Source of the DNA: Sorghum bicolor
Taxonomy: Eukaryota > Streptophyta > Magnoliopsida > Poales > Poaceae
Direction of reading: 5' to 3'
DNA length: 64,000 nucleotides
Assembly: GCF_000003195.3 (NCBI RefSeq)
Contig: NC_012873.2
Span: 705,894 to 769,893 of the forward strand
Shown: positions 46,946 through 58,693 of the stretch, one piece after another
How the letters are laid out: the number at the start of each line of letters is the position of its first letter
Numbering within the stretch: the stretch's first letter is position 1
Made by a program: the position numbers and the translations under genes
Notes under the pieces: model-generated
What the model was told of the DNA's origin: nothing
The model's input: only the letters and a program-made list of their open reading frames with translations
Database searches by the model: none

Positions 46946-49569
46946 TAGTCCTTAGAATGTGGTAGAGACACCCTTAGTCCGCACGACACTCAGGATCGTC
47001 ATCAACCAGATCGCAAGACATATACAATCACATCACACAGTCACGTCATGTTCGAATTCACATAATTTTCTTGAGCTTGCATCGCAATAGCTTCATAGCA
47101 CACATCCCATTATTAGGATGTGCTTCATCGTGCTCAAAAAAACTTCCATGCATAACAATTGGTTGTAACTCATCGTACACCTCCCCTAGTCGGGTAGAAG
47201 TAATTGTTCTTGGGGCCTTGGGGTGGTGCAGGTGGTGGGGCGTTAAGGTTTGAAGCGAGGTGGTGGTTTGTCACATGAGTATGAGGCAGTGAGAGAGGAG
47301 GAATAACCCTCCTCGGCTAAAGAATGGATAGCAGTGGTAGATGGACAAGGTGGCCGGCAACTTGTGGCAGTGGTGGACCGATAACCTAGATTCATTAAAT
47401 CTAGGTGTGTAGTCTAAAAGCTAAAGTCCTATTTAGATTAGCTAGAGCTAATAAAAACCATCTTCTTCTCACTCTGCATCATCAAGGAGCGCCTTGGCTT
47501 TTAGAACAACGCGACATACTACAACAAGGTACCACAAGATGCACGGAGGACAGTGTAACTACTTTGTTGCTCTCTTCTTTGTGGTGTGAAATGGGGTGCA
47601 CTAGCTACACGGTGCCCAATGTAACTACTCTCTCTTCATGGTGTGCAGCATTGGAACCTAGGGGTGCGGCCACGTGCCCACGCCCCTCCTCCCCCTTCCG
47701 CCAGCACACATCGCTATAAAATTGGCAACAAATACCTTTAAAAATGGTTCCCAAACTTGGCCCCCTCTAGAAAATGATTTTTAGAGGTAGTGAAGATTTA
47801 CAATCTTCTCTAAAAATGCTTCTATCTTTAGAGGTGTTGGGTCTACAAGATGTGGAGCCGTCTCTAAAAAATAGGTACAACATAGTATTTTTTTTCTAAT
47901 AGAGTCAGATGAAAATAAACTTTAGAATCTGTAATTTTGTTGTTGACAACTTTTTCGTTCTGAAGTAATTTAAATACCATAAATTATGCTTGAAGTTATT
48001 ACATTTTAAAATTCTTTTTAGTTTTGAAATTATCTCATATGGAGAAACGAATAAAATCAAAGTTATAGATCTTGAAAAGATATAAAACATTGCTGCAGAA
48101 AACTTTATTATTTAAAATAATCTATGGTCCCAAAGTTTAGTTTGAAATCCTCACATATTGAAATTCAAAATGGAGAAATGACAAACATCAAAGTTGTAGA
48201 TCTGGTAGAGATATTACAACTTTCTAGTTGATTTCTTTTTTCATTTGAAATCATTTATTTAAGAAAAATTATGTTTAAATTTCTTAATTTGAAATTCAAA
48301 ATTTTTGAGTGACTTCGATTAGAGAAATGACCAAAACCAAGGTTCCATATTACTTTCCCATTGAAACCTTTTTCATTTGAATTTGTGTAAGGTCTCAAAT
48401 TCAAATAGGGCAAGATTTATGTATCAAATTCACAAACCTGCTTTGTTCATTGGTGCTAATCCCCTCCCTGTAGTTTACCTATGTCTCCTTCCTCCTAACT
48501 GATCACGTGTCCCGAGTGTGGTTCTCTCTCCTCACTGCTCTAGGTGATTGACCACGGGTTTTGTGCCCATCGTCAAGGGATATATGAGAATTGATCAAAT
48601 TATGCCAAACGAGGGTAAAATAAAATAGATTTACCTGGAAACCTTGTTAAAACGTGCTCTAACAAGACGTGGATGAGAGATAGAGTTGAAAATAATACCT
48701 TCTGTTAGCTCCCACTCGCTCTAATGGGCCATCACATGTAGAAGTAGACCTATTTTGTAGACAATTTAGCAAAACAACTTCAGCTTTAATAGTAGAGCTA
48801 CTCATGAAGCTAAAGTCTAAAAAAAATAGTTGTACTAGTAAAATAGAGTTGTAGACAAGCATTTCTTAGATGTTGTATGTAGGTAATAAATAATTTAGAC
48901 AACAGAAAGTGGTCCAAAATCTCTTGCGCTCAAGATTTAGCATAGGCCAGTTACAGTTACAGTGGTACTATGTTTTTTTTAGCAACAGTTACAATGGTAC
49001 TATGTAGTTCGTCGGCCCGCCACAGCCCACAGACGCCGCACTCTTACTACTCAAAAGCTGGCCCAGCGGGCTCCGATCGCTTTCTTGGCCCAATGCCCTA
49101 TTCCTTCCTATTCGGCCGTGGCGTCCCGGTCTTCCTAACAGGCTAACACGTACGTATTGGAGTGACTAGTCGCAATTATTTTGTGCTTGTTTATATTACG
49201 TATAAGTACGTAACTGAGCCTTCAAATGGTAATCATCAATTGACTGATGAGGGTGGTTTAATTAGACAGGAACTGCTTTGCATTGCATCTGTAGAAAAGT
49301 TTTAAATGTTGAGACAGAAATTAAACCATACACCAACAAAACTGTGAAAATTAAAAATAACTTCATCATTATTTAGAAAAGCGCGATAGATATAGATATA
49401 TTATACATACTAACATACAGATAGAGAAGAGAAAATGGAGGTAATAAGAGAATAGGTAGAGATTAACGAGATAACAATTATATTAAGGAGCTATGTGAGG
49501 AAGGAAATTAATTATCACTGCCGCCTAGTGGTTCACTTGGAGCAAATATCTAGGGAGATTGTAATAATC
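46946..49569. other. Gene-free interval
   Basis: It holds a run of AT-rich DNA with element-like phrases near 47.76-47.89 kb (TTTTTAGAGG, TCTCTAAAAA in opposite orientations, suggesting a degraded DNA transposon end) and several copies of ATGGAGAAA.GA..AA..CAAAGTT.TAGATCT at 48.04, 48.17 and 48.32 kb, a pattern typical of decayed transposon interiors. No gene is supported. Confidence 0.45.
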
Positions 49570-49577
49570 TATAAATA
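49570..49577 (+). promoter_or_regulatory. TATA box of the defensin-like gene
   Basis: TATAAATA lies 40 bases upstream of the first ATG; the implied leader is very short. Confidence 0.6.
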
Positions 49578-49616
49578 TGAAGCTGCATATATACTTGCTC
49601 TCTGGCTCATCGCAGG

Positions 49617-50268
49617 ATGCAGATCATGATGAAGAAGATGGGCAGCGCGAGGAAGATAATGTTGATGCTCTTACTGCTAGTCGTTCTCATCGCCTCACGT
49701 AAGTTACATAGGCCATGTTTGTTTGGATCCTCCTATTTTTCAGGAGCTTTTCTGATAAGTCAACTTTTTACATGTTTCCTGCTTAACGGCTTCTCACCAA
49801 CAAATTAAAGGCTAACAAGCTTAATTATTAGCCTCAGTAAAAAGCTGTAGTCCATGTAGCTGCTAGGCATGAAATGTCTAGGCTTCCAAAACTCCCAACC
49901 CAAGACAACATTTGCAATTCAACAAGACTCTGCCTTTTTCATCCCCTGTACAAAAGTTGGTTTGAAGTCATTGTGGCTTTTTAGGAGTAGAATCAATTTG
50001 GAGTTGCAAATTCCTCTGCATGCATATGGACCATGGACATGGATATAATCATACGATGATATTAGCAGATGAGGCGGCCAGAATTGGGGTGGGCACTGAA
50101 ACTGAATTGTTTTCTTGCGGCGATGACAACAATCCAGAGATCAAGTGCCTCTATAGGTGCATAATACGGCCGGGCCTATGCAACAAGTGCTGCAAGAAAT
50201 CAGGCTTCGTCAGCGGCAAGTGCGTGGGGGGTGGCTGCTACTGCTGCACTGCACCACTTGACAAATAA
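49617..50268 (+). CDS. Secreted defensin-like cysteine-rich peptide
   Basis: Two exons, 49617-49698 and 50069-50268, give 93 residues. Exon 1 encodes a basic start and a hydrophobic signal peptide (IMLMLLLLVVLIAS); exon 2 encodes the mature part with cysteines in the order C-8-C-3-C-6-C-2-CC-10-C-4-C-1-CC. The signal-peptide/mature-domain intron and the ten mature cysteines fit the plant defensin-like (DEFL) peptides, which are secreted and act in defence or reproductive signalling. Nearest family member is unknown to me. The acceptor TTAGCAG (50068) keeps phase; an upstream ATG in the intron (50020) is in frame but has no signal peptide. At most, the peptide's role can be called defence or signalling by family. 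Confidence 0.78.
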
Positions 50269-50686
50269 TCCAACCCCACTTGCTTCACACCCGCGCGCTC
50301 GTGCCTCTGCTATATGCATTCATGTACTCCAGCAAATTAAAATAATAATCGGCGTCTGCATGAATAGATGGATGGATGTGTGGTTCTCCTTTTAATTTTC
50401 CCTCTATGCATGGTCGTAATTAAGTAGTAACACACACCACTCAAGGAGTCAAACCATTTTAAATTTGATTAAATATATATAAAAAAATGCTAATATTATG
50501 ATGTGTGTAGTAAGTGTGATGATCGAGAGCGATCAGTATGTATCATACACTTTTTTTATAGGAATTTGGTTAAAGACAATTTTTATATTAAAATTGTAGC
50601 TATTTATGGGATCTATAACTTTGTAATTGAGAAGTTTCTGTTTGAAACCGTCTTAGAGCTAGTCTCAAAATATTGTTTAAGTTTAT

Positions 50687-53223
50687 CACTACAGAAAAAT
50701 CCTACTTTGCCGAGAGCCGAAATCTTTGCCGAGAGCCGTGGAAAAGGCGCTCGGCAAAGACGGACCTTTGCCGAGGGCCAGGTACGACGCTCGGCAAAGG
50801 CCTCCTTTGCCAAGAGTAGAGCGCTCGGCAAAGGAGAGCTCTCGGCAAAGTCCCTTGACGTCTAACGGCAGCAGCTGCCGTCCCCTTTGCCGAGCGCCAA
50901 ATGTTAGGCACTCGGCAAAGGATGGTTCTTTGCCGAGCGTCAGCTTGGAGGGCCCTCGGCAAATCCTTCTTTGCCGAGTGTTCTATCTGGCTCTCGGCAA
51001 AGCTTTTTTATTTTTTTGTTTTTTCGATCTGAATTTTTTTTGAAGCTTTTTTACACTGTTTCAAACCCTATTTTAAAGTTTGAGAGAAGTTTGACTTTTT
51101 TTTTGCTATATTTGACTGATTTAATTTGTTTCTTTGTGTTTTTTCGGATAATTCAAATTTGAACTACACGTACATGAAATATCGCAACGCAGTGTTTCAA
51201 AAAATGATATTCATGGTATTATGTATATTCTGAGTCCGTATCTAGGACCTCACACGAAATCTCGACCAGCTCGCTGAGGTAACACATCGAGTTACGTGCA
51301 CGAAAAGTGTATTAAAATTATATAAAATCCAAACGAAGTTCGAAAATCGTGAAACTTGACGGCGCGTCGTGTTATCTCATGTGGAAGCTATGGTTAAAAT
51401 TTGAGAAGATTTGGAGCAAGTTGCAGCGTCGAATGTGTAAAATCCAGACATCTCTCCACATGTCTACAGCCCCGCGGACGAGGCCGAGGCGTACACCAAC
51501 CCGAACGCCTACGAGAAGATGGCCGAGTACACCTCACATGCTCACGCGCGCCACGGGGACGACTTCGACTCCGCCACTGAGCCCCTCGACACAGAGATCC
51601 TGATGAGGGCTGGAGGAGGAAAGCAGCACGGGCGGTACTATATGGCCCATAGCGCCATCGACTCGACCACTGTGCCCACGCTCCGCCAGGTGCGACAGGC
51701 GAGTAGCACGACCTCCTCCGGCGTCCCCATACGAGCTCGGCACCCGTCTTTCCAGGTAACTATAGTTTTATGCGTCGTTCATATACTTTACATATATACC
51801 TAGTGCATTGTTCAAACATCACGGGGTGTGTTATTGCAGTCCCAGTTGGCCGAGTTGCGGGCCAGGCAGGAGTCCGCGGAGGAGGCCCATCGGCAGGAGA
51901 TAGCGCGCCAGAACGAGGCCCATCAGCACGAGCTGGCGCGCCAGTTCGAGGCGTTTCAACAACACCAGCAGCGTCAGATGCAGGACTTCGCCAACTACTT
52001 CACCTCCCTTCAGATCCCTGGTGTAGTCACGCCTCCGCTGCCTGCCTCGCTGTTCGCTCCACTCCCTCTTCCCGGCACTGTGATACAGTCTCCAGTGAGT
52101 ATATACGAGTGCATATTGCTTTGTCTTCTGCGGACATCATGCAGGTACTAATGACATCGCTCCTACTTTGTGAAGGCACAGTCGCACGGATCGAACCCGA
52201 CTCCTCAAGACGGCGCTTCTCCAGGCCATGGGTGTCAGATCCAGCAGACTCCACAGCAGACGTGGTCTGGCGCTCCTCGGCCTCAGACGTACGGGTGGGG
52301 GTCCGTGGTCAGCTGGCGCTCCTCCGCCTCAGACACACGGGTGGTCGCCGTGGTCAGGTGGCGCGCCTCAGCACCCAGCAGGTTGGCCGCAGCAGGGGTG
52401 GCCAGGTGAGGGCTCTTCCCAGGGACACGGGGACGCCGGGTCGCAGCCGGACCAGTGATATGGACATGTTATGCTTGTGATGGATATGTTAGGTGGATTT
52501 GTGAACTTTGTGTATGCGAATTTGTGACAGGATGAATACCAACTATTCTGTATGTGGATTTGTGACCATTGATGGATGCATGTGTCGATTTGTGACTATA
52601 TATGTTATGCAGGTTCTATTACATATGTTATGTATGTTGTCTATTGTGAATTGAGTGAAAAAACAGTAAAAAACTGAAAAAACAGCAAAAATCTCAGCTT
52701 TGCCAAGTGCTGGCACTCGACAAAGCTGGGCACTGCGTGGCTGTGGTTCCCAGCTTTGCCGAGTGCCAGCCACCAGACACTCGGCAAAGAAATATTCAAA
52801 AAAATAAATAAATATTCTTTGCCGAGAGCCAGCTTGTAAGACACTCGGCAAAGATTTTTTCCAAATAAACAAATAAATAATCTTTGCCGAGAGCCAGCCA
52901 GCAAGGCTCTCGGCAAAGAATTTTTTTTAAAAAAATAAACAATCTTTGCCGAGCGCCGGCCATGGTGACGCTCGGCAAAGAGCCGTCAACTAACGCCTCC
53001 CTTGCGACGGCTGTCAGCCTTTGCCGAGTGCTGACGTGGCTCTCGGCAAAGCCTTTGCCGAGAGCCTACCACGTGGAGCTCGGCAAAGACAGCCTTTGCA
53101 TGCCGATTAAGACTATGCCGAGCGGTCTTTGCCGAGCGGGCTCTCGGCAAAGGCTTTGCCGAGAGCTTAGTGGCCCTTTGCCGAGCGCTCGGGCTCTCGG
53201 CAAAGTACCAGAATCCTGTAGTG
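50687..53223. mobile_element. CACTA element with TTTGCCGAG subterminal repeats
   Basis: The ends are CACTACAGAAAAATCC and the inverse of CACTACAGGATTCTGG, with target duplication TAT (50684-50686 and 53224-53226). Dozens of TTTGCCGAG / CTCGGCAAA motifs in both orientations fill both subterminal regions (50.70-51.01 and 52.70-53.21 kb), as in known grass CACTA families where they bind the element's own protein. The middle (51.35-52.46 kb) carries remnants of a transposase-associated gene. 2,537 bp, so non-autonomous. Confidence 0.95.
51470..52456 (+). pseudogene. Remnant of a CACTA-encoded DNA-binding/transposase-associated protein
   Basis: In plus sense, SPADEAEAYTNPNAYEKMAEY-like sequence (about 51470), then ILMRAGGGKQHGRYYMA and STTVPTLRQVRQAS, are typical of the C-terminal part of plant En/Spm tnp1/tnpA-like proteins. 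After an intron (acceptor before 51838) comes a glutamine-rich coiled coil (ARQESAEEAHRQEIARQNEA..QHELARQFEAFQQHQQRQMQ). A further proline/glycine-rich stretch follows to about 52456. The N-terminal DNA-binding part and the catalytic transposase are missing, so this is a broken, internally deleted gene. Confidence 0.7.
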
Positions 53224-54288
53224 TATGGATTTTAAAATTTAAAATTTTCAAACGGCCCTAGCTAGCTAGATGTTGATATAGTTTATTCCAAAGTTGTAGT
53301 TCTCAATATAATTAATCTGCAACTTTGTTTTTGAAAAGTTTTAAATTTAAAGTTATTTAGAGTCCCAAATTAATGTACGTTTTAAGGTCATAGGTCTTGA
53401 AATTCAAAACTTTGAATTTCTAACGAACCTTGAATGTTCACGTAGTTGATTTCATCTTGTCAAAGTGGGTTGGCCGGCCGAAAATTCTCAGCATATATAT
53501 ATACCCGTCCTGCTGTGAAAATGGCGATGACTTTCCAAGTCATCGGGTCATGCATGCATGTATGCCAATATATATATAATCATGCGGTGTGAGTGCATGT
53601 GCAAGTGGAACATGGTGACGCTAGGGGGGGTCCAGTCCAGCGGTTGAGGAACAACAGTTGCTGCGGATGCATGCTGATGATCAAATTTGAGCGGCGCAAG
53701 CTCGAATGCGATAGATAGATTCACTGAATCACGGACCCCTGAACACAGCAAATTAAAGTCGCCATGATCGACCGATCAGAGCGAGTACTATGAGCTTGCA
53801 TTGGCCGGCCGTTCTTGGACCATCGATCGTTCACACTTCACATCACATGGTGAACTTCTTCGAGGGCCCTGCGATGCGATCATGCGATGGAGCAAATTGG
53901 ACGCGCGCGCTCCTCTCACTGACGATCGAATCAAGACAACTAACCACGTCGCCTTCGACATCCGAGCCAATTAACGTTTCTTCATCCAATCCTCTTTTGA
54001 TCACTCAGCTCGATCTCTGGTTTTGTATCATATCATATCATCATCATGCATGCAAGTTTCCTAGCTAGTATTAGCTAGCGAGCTGCTCTTTCTTTTGGGC
54101 TTCACAATGCAGTTCTGGTCATTCTCATCATTTTCTTTTGCTATCTTTGAGAGATGATGAAAACTCTGCAGCCTTTTTAAAACATTTGCGACAGGACAAT
54201 TCGTTGGAATGTATAGACAAATTTTCTATATATAGATGCGGGTATGGAATTTTACCTATTAAAAATGATTAGTTGGGAACGAGTATTT
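53224..54288. other. Arm DNA between two CACTA elements
   Basis: Gene-free. It contains unit-specific blocks shared with the right-arm second unit and the left arm (AAAGTTGTAGTTCTCAATAT, CATCTTGTCAAAGTGGGTTGG, GAAAATTCTCA), then unique sequence with no recognised content. Confidence 0.5.
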
Positions 54289-57120
54289 CACTAGTACAGA
54301 GAAGCTCGGTTCATAATCTATTTGTACAGGTGTTTTTCAGAAACTGTCAGTACTAAGGACTAATGAAAATAGACATTTTTATTGACAATTCATTTAAGAT
54401 CAGATAACCACATGTGAAAATTGATTTCCACATGGTTGAGTTAAGCCAACTGGAATCTTTTATCTAGAAAATATAAAATTAGGTTTTAAAAATAGAAAAA
54501 AAAAATCCTAGAAAGGCCCGCTGGCCAGCCGCCTATCCATCTTCGTCGAAGTCTATAAGGTCTAAATAATTTAGAGGAGGGTGAATAGCCTATTTAAATT
54601 CTTCTAAACTTAACTAAACAAGTTTATTAGTAAAACAAATGGCAAAGTCAATCTAGCACTAACACAACTAAGCTAAGAAAACCTCCTACACAAGTCTAGT
54701 ACAAGACTAAACACTAAACCAAAATAATAAGGCACTACAAAACCTAGCTACACTCCTAAATCAAGGAACAAAACTACTCAAGCTATACAACTAAGTAGGG
54801 TAAGCAAGTAAGTAAAGTAAGTAAAGGAGTGAGTAAGCATTCTTATACCGATGTTGATAAGTAGAGATATGTCCAAGAATCAATTACAATGTGTACACAA
54901 TAAGAAATCTTCGGCAAGAAATGACACACGATTTTTTACCGAGGTTCACTTGCTTCATGGCAAGCTAGTCCTTGTTGTGGCGATACACCCACTTGATGGA
55001 TCACGAGCTAATTTGCAATCCAAAGCCATACCCTCAGCGGGTGCCGCACTTTCACTCACAAGATGGGATCCTCCAAGCCATGACCAATCCACTATAGTAG
55101 CCAATTATGATCTCCCGCGAGGAAGGCTCAAGAATCCCTCACAAATCACTCGGTAAGGCTCGAAACATTCTTAAATCACGAGCTCAATACCTCCGCTGCT
55201 CCAAGCCATCTATGGTGTTGGGAAACACCCAAGAGTAACAAGAAATTCATAGCCAACTCAAGGATCAAGTGTCACTAGATACAACTCTCAAAGCAAAGCA
55301 CTTGAATCTCACTCAATCTCACTAGGATGAGCAATCTAGCAAGAAGATGAGTGGAGGGGATGTTCTCTAACTCAAAGTATGCCTCAAGTACGTGTTCAGA
55401 AGTGCCAGAGAGAGCTCCTCAAACACGACCACCTTCAATTTACAACATTACACTCAGGGGCTAGCCGTTAGGAGCAAAACTCGGTGGTGTCAGTCGTTCA
55501 ACATGGCCCAACGTCCGACGCTCACTTCTTCGCGCATTAGATCTTAGCCACGTGTCACTCTTCGAACGTGACCCGTTGATCTTCAACAGTCACTTAGAAC
55601 TTAACAAACTGTTGAAACATGCGTCGGACGCTACTCAATAAGGATTTGAAACCCTAGAGCGTGCACCGAACGTGTCCAACGCCGGGGCATCAGACGCACC
55701 CAGCGTCAGGTGCTCACTCTGCGCCTGAACAGCTACTGCGCCCGCGAGTGTTGGACGCTCCCACACGCAAAACAAATTTCGCCTGCCTACACTGCACTCG
55801 TCGAACACTGCCTTACCGTCTGACGTTGTATGACCCAGTACTCGACGAGTGTTTCTTAGTGAGAAACACTCTCATGACTTTGCCATCTCTTCAACCCTTG
55901 CTCAAACGTGCCAACCACCAAGTGTATCATCTTGTGCACGTGCGTTAGTTATTTTCACAAAAAAATTTAAGAGTTAACTTAGTGCTCTACTAGATCCTAA
56001 TGTGTATGCTTAAGATGTTGACCTAGTAGCACTTAAACCGAGAGATAACCGTGATTTTCCCTTTTGATACTCGGCTATCTATTCTAAATCTGGTCAATCA
56101 CTTCTCTACTCATCTTAGACTGGCAAAAACAAAACCCTATGATTATACCTTTGCCTTGATCGCTTTGCTCCTTGTGTATCACCACGTGCTTCATCACCAA
56201 GATCTTTATTTCTATGTTCGTACTCTATCTCTTTGTGATCATGTGACCACCGCTTCATGTCACACTTGCTCCTACATTACTTGTTTTGCTATGCCTAACT
56301 CAAAACACTTTAACACAATGACATTAGCAACTTGATGTCATTAATTACCAAAACCGAACTGGACTTTTAAAGTGACAAGTTGTGCATTTTTTCACGTAAA
56401 ATCACGCGTTACGTGGATGGCAGGAATCGAACCCACGACCTTCTCCTCACGTGTAACCTCCTCTATCATACCACCCAACACTCACTTGTGTCTACACTAG
56501 AGTATAGTTCTCCACATATTATCCTAAACCGAGCATACATTGATTGTTTGAGGCCCTAAATGAATTCAAATAAAAGAGTTGTCAACTACAAAGTTTCATA
56601 ACTTTTCAAGATCTACAACTCTTATACCAGTAGTTTCTCCATCCGAGGACATTTATAAAATTTGAATTTCAAATTTAACAAATTTGAACATAGTTTTCGA
56701 TGACAAGATGGGTTCAAATGAAAAAGTTATCAACTATAAAGTTTCATAACTTTTCAAGATCTACAACTTTTATTTTGGTGGTCTTTTATACGAGGTCATT
56801 TGAAAAAACTAAAAAATCAATTTCAAATTATTTCTAGAGACGGTTTTTCTTAAGAAATCGCCATTAGAAATCTGATTTATAGTGGCGGTTTCTTTAGAAA
56901 ATTGCCTATAGAAATCTGATTACTAGTGGCAGTTTTCATAGGAAAACCGCTTGTGCAAATCCATTTGCACTGGCGGTTCACTTAAGACAATTGCCAGTGA
57001 AAATGTGTTTTTATTGGTGGTTCTTAAGTCAGGCCCGTCAATTTCTTTTCACAGATATTTTTAATTAAAATTGCTTGTAGAAAAAAATCTCCACCGCCAG
57101 TAGAGTTTTTCTTACTAGTG
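54289..57120. mobile_element. Probable degenerate CACTA element with internal LTR-like DNA
   Basis: It begins CACTAGTACAGA and ends CTTACTAGTG (inverse CACTAGTAAG), with TTT on both sides (54286-54288 and 57121-57123). The right subterminal region repeats GGCGGTTTTCTTA-like and GCCAGTGAAAATG-like phrases and faint counterparts occur on the left. The interior 54.54-56.35 kb resembles a retrotransposon LTR in reverse orientation (GATGTCATTAATTACCAAAACC near its right end). Because TTT is a weak target signature, the left boundary is provisional. Confidence 0.55.
56410..56480 (-). other. tRNA-like sequence (B-box, partial cloverleaf)
   Basis: On the minus strand, GGGTGGTATGATAGAGGAGG resembles an acceptor strand plus A box and GGTCGTGGGTTCGATTCCTG a T-arm with a perfect GGTTCGATTCC B box; GCCATCC can pair with GGGTGGT allowing wobbles. 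The D and anticodon arms are not credible and the total is short (about 66 nt). It is better read as a tRNA pseudogene or a tRNA-derived SINE fragment than as a working tRNA. Confidence 0.4.
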
Positions 57121-57123
57121 TTT

Positions 57124-57588
57124 ACTCAACCCCGTATATTAGCCGTCCTACTGACTGGTGGCACCTTGATTGTGATCGACATAGTTCAAGTCCGCGAGGC
57201 AAGATAGAAGATAGTCTACAACTACTAGTCTTTCTTCTTAAGTCTGAACACAAGTACTTTATATAGTACTACGGACCAGATTCCTACCTGGCATGCATAT
57301 ATAAAAGTCAAGTAAGCCAAGTCTAATAAACACTTGACGACACAGTTAACAAACAGCAACGTATACCTCTACCTATTTGGGACGCATGTGTCAAAATATT
57401 AAACGGACCCAGTCGTCAGTCGTTGCTGAAGATAAATTGTCGTCAGTCCTCCCTGGTAGACGCATAAAAGTCAGGAGAGCGAGAGTATATATAGAGACGT
57501 TCCGGTAGTAAGATGGACAAACACATCAGTACCTGCATAGCGCATCAGTACTAAGATCGAACAGCAAGCAAATAAACTCACGCAAATA
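57124..57588 (+). promoter_or_regulatory. Promoter region of SBH copy C
   Basis: A TATATATA at 57486-57493 lies about 100 bases upstream of the start codon; upstream blocks (TCGTCAGTCCTCC, AGACGCATAAAAGTCAGGAGAG, AGACGTTCCGGTAGTAAGATGG) match the other SBH promoters. The block from 57121 directly adjoins the CACTA-like element, which may therefore limit or alter its distal regulation. Confidence 0.7.
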
Positions 57589-58693
57589 ATGGAGCTAGTA
57601 GAGCTACTACTCTCTGACGAAGGTCTGGCCGTCGTGGTGCCCATCGTGGTGTATTGGGCGTACTGTGGCCTGCATGCAATGCTTGGCCAGTCCAGGCATC
57701 TGGCCAAATACAGGTTGCACCCAAGCAGCCATGAAGACAGCAAGAACCATGTGTCGAAGCGACAAGTCATCAGCAACGTCCTCACTCTGCAGCTCGTGCA
57801 GGTTGTCATGGTGACCATGGTGATGATGTTCAAGGTACGTGTGTGTGCGTGCGTTGTACGGGCTTGTTTGTTACAGCTCAACTTCACTAGTAAAGTTGTC
57901 TTTTTAGAAAACAGCTCACAACATCTCATGAAGCTGTTGTGAGCTGTATCAAATAGGCCCTATATATGCATGATGCTTAAGATCATTATTATTGCATTGC
58001 GTGTCAGCATGCATGATTATATATATGGCTCTTTTTTTTGGTACGGTTCCTTTGTACATATAATACGTGATAATGAGCTAGCTATTTTTATTGAATTGAA
58101 TTTAATCGGCTGGATATATACAGGGCAAAGAAGAGAGCGGCAGCAGCAGTACGAAGACGATCTCGTATCTGAAGTTAGCCTGCCAAATCATGGTGGGCAT
58201 GGTCTGGTTCGACTTGTGGCAGTTTGGGACGCACCGAGTCCTCCACGCCAATAGGTTTCTCTACCGGAACCTCCACTCATGGCACCACCGTCTCGTGGTT
58301 ACCTACTCCTTCGGAGCCCTATACGGACACCCTCTTGAGAGCTTCGTCACTGACACCGTCGGTGGCACGACCGCTTTCCTAGTGTCCGGCATGTCGCCGA
58401 GGGCTTCGATCTTCTTCTTCTCGCTCTGCACTGTCAAGGTCATCGACAACCACTGCGGCATGTCGCTGCTGCCCAGCTGGGATCGCATCAGCATCTTCAA
58501 CAACGCGGCGTACCATGACGTGCACCACCAGTTGCGTGGTGGTAACTGCAACTACTCTCAGCTCTTCTTCGTCGTGTGGGACAGGATTTTTGGGACCTAC
58601 ATGCCCTTCCTCATCGAGGAGGACAAACAAGGAATGCTCCATGTCCGGGCACCCGGCCTTGACTACAGGAGAGGAAGCAACAAGCAGCAGTAA
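57589..58693 (+). CDS. SBH: Sphingoid base C4-hydroxylase, copy C
   Basis: Two exons, 57589-57834 and 58124-58693, give 271 residues. It is the mirror-image partner of copy B and shares its structure, histidine clusters (THRVLH, HSWHH, HDVHH) and C-terminal pattern (RRGSNKQQ). The N-terminus has an extra VE (MELVELLLSDEGLAVV) and small differences from A and B. The reading frame is intact. A 101-bp MITE sits in its intron (57860-57960) and is absent from the introns of A and B; splice sites are preserved. It encodes an ER enzyme of sphingolipid synthesis, presumably redundant with A and B. Confidence 0.92.
57860..57960. mobile_element. Short hAT-like MITE in the intron of SBH copy C
   Basis: The ends are GGGCTTGTTTG.TACAGCTCA and the inverse of GGGCCTATTTGATACAGCTCA, with a CTCACAACA..AGCTGTTGTGAG hairpin inside. 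It belongs to the same family as 63304-63630. Copies A and B have no insertion between the conserved GTACGTG..GCGT and TATATGCATGATGCTTA. Confidence 0.85.

Noticed and set aside
47405..47719. 104-residue frame in the gene-poor interval
   Set aside because: No domain, no splice context and no promoter; surrounding sequence looks like decayed transposon DNA.
50700..53215. Regularly spaced short repeats suggesting a CRISPR-like array
   Set aside because: The TTTGCCGAG/CTCGGCAAA motifs occur in both orientations with irregular spacing inside a CACTA element with a TAT target duplication in a plant genome.
56413..56480. Functional tRNA gene
   Set aside because: Only the T-arm and part of the acceptor are convincing; the D and anticodon arms cannot be formed at the required length.
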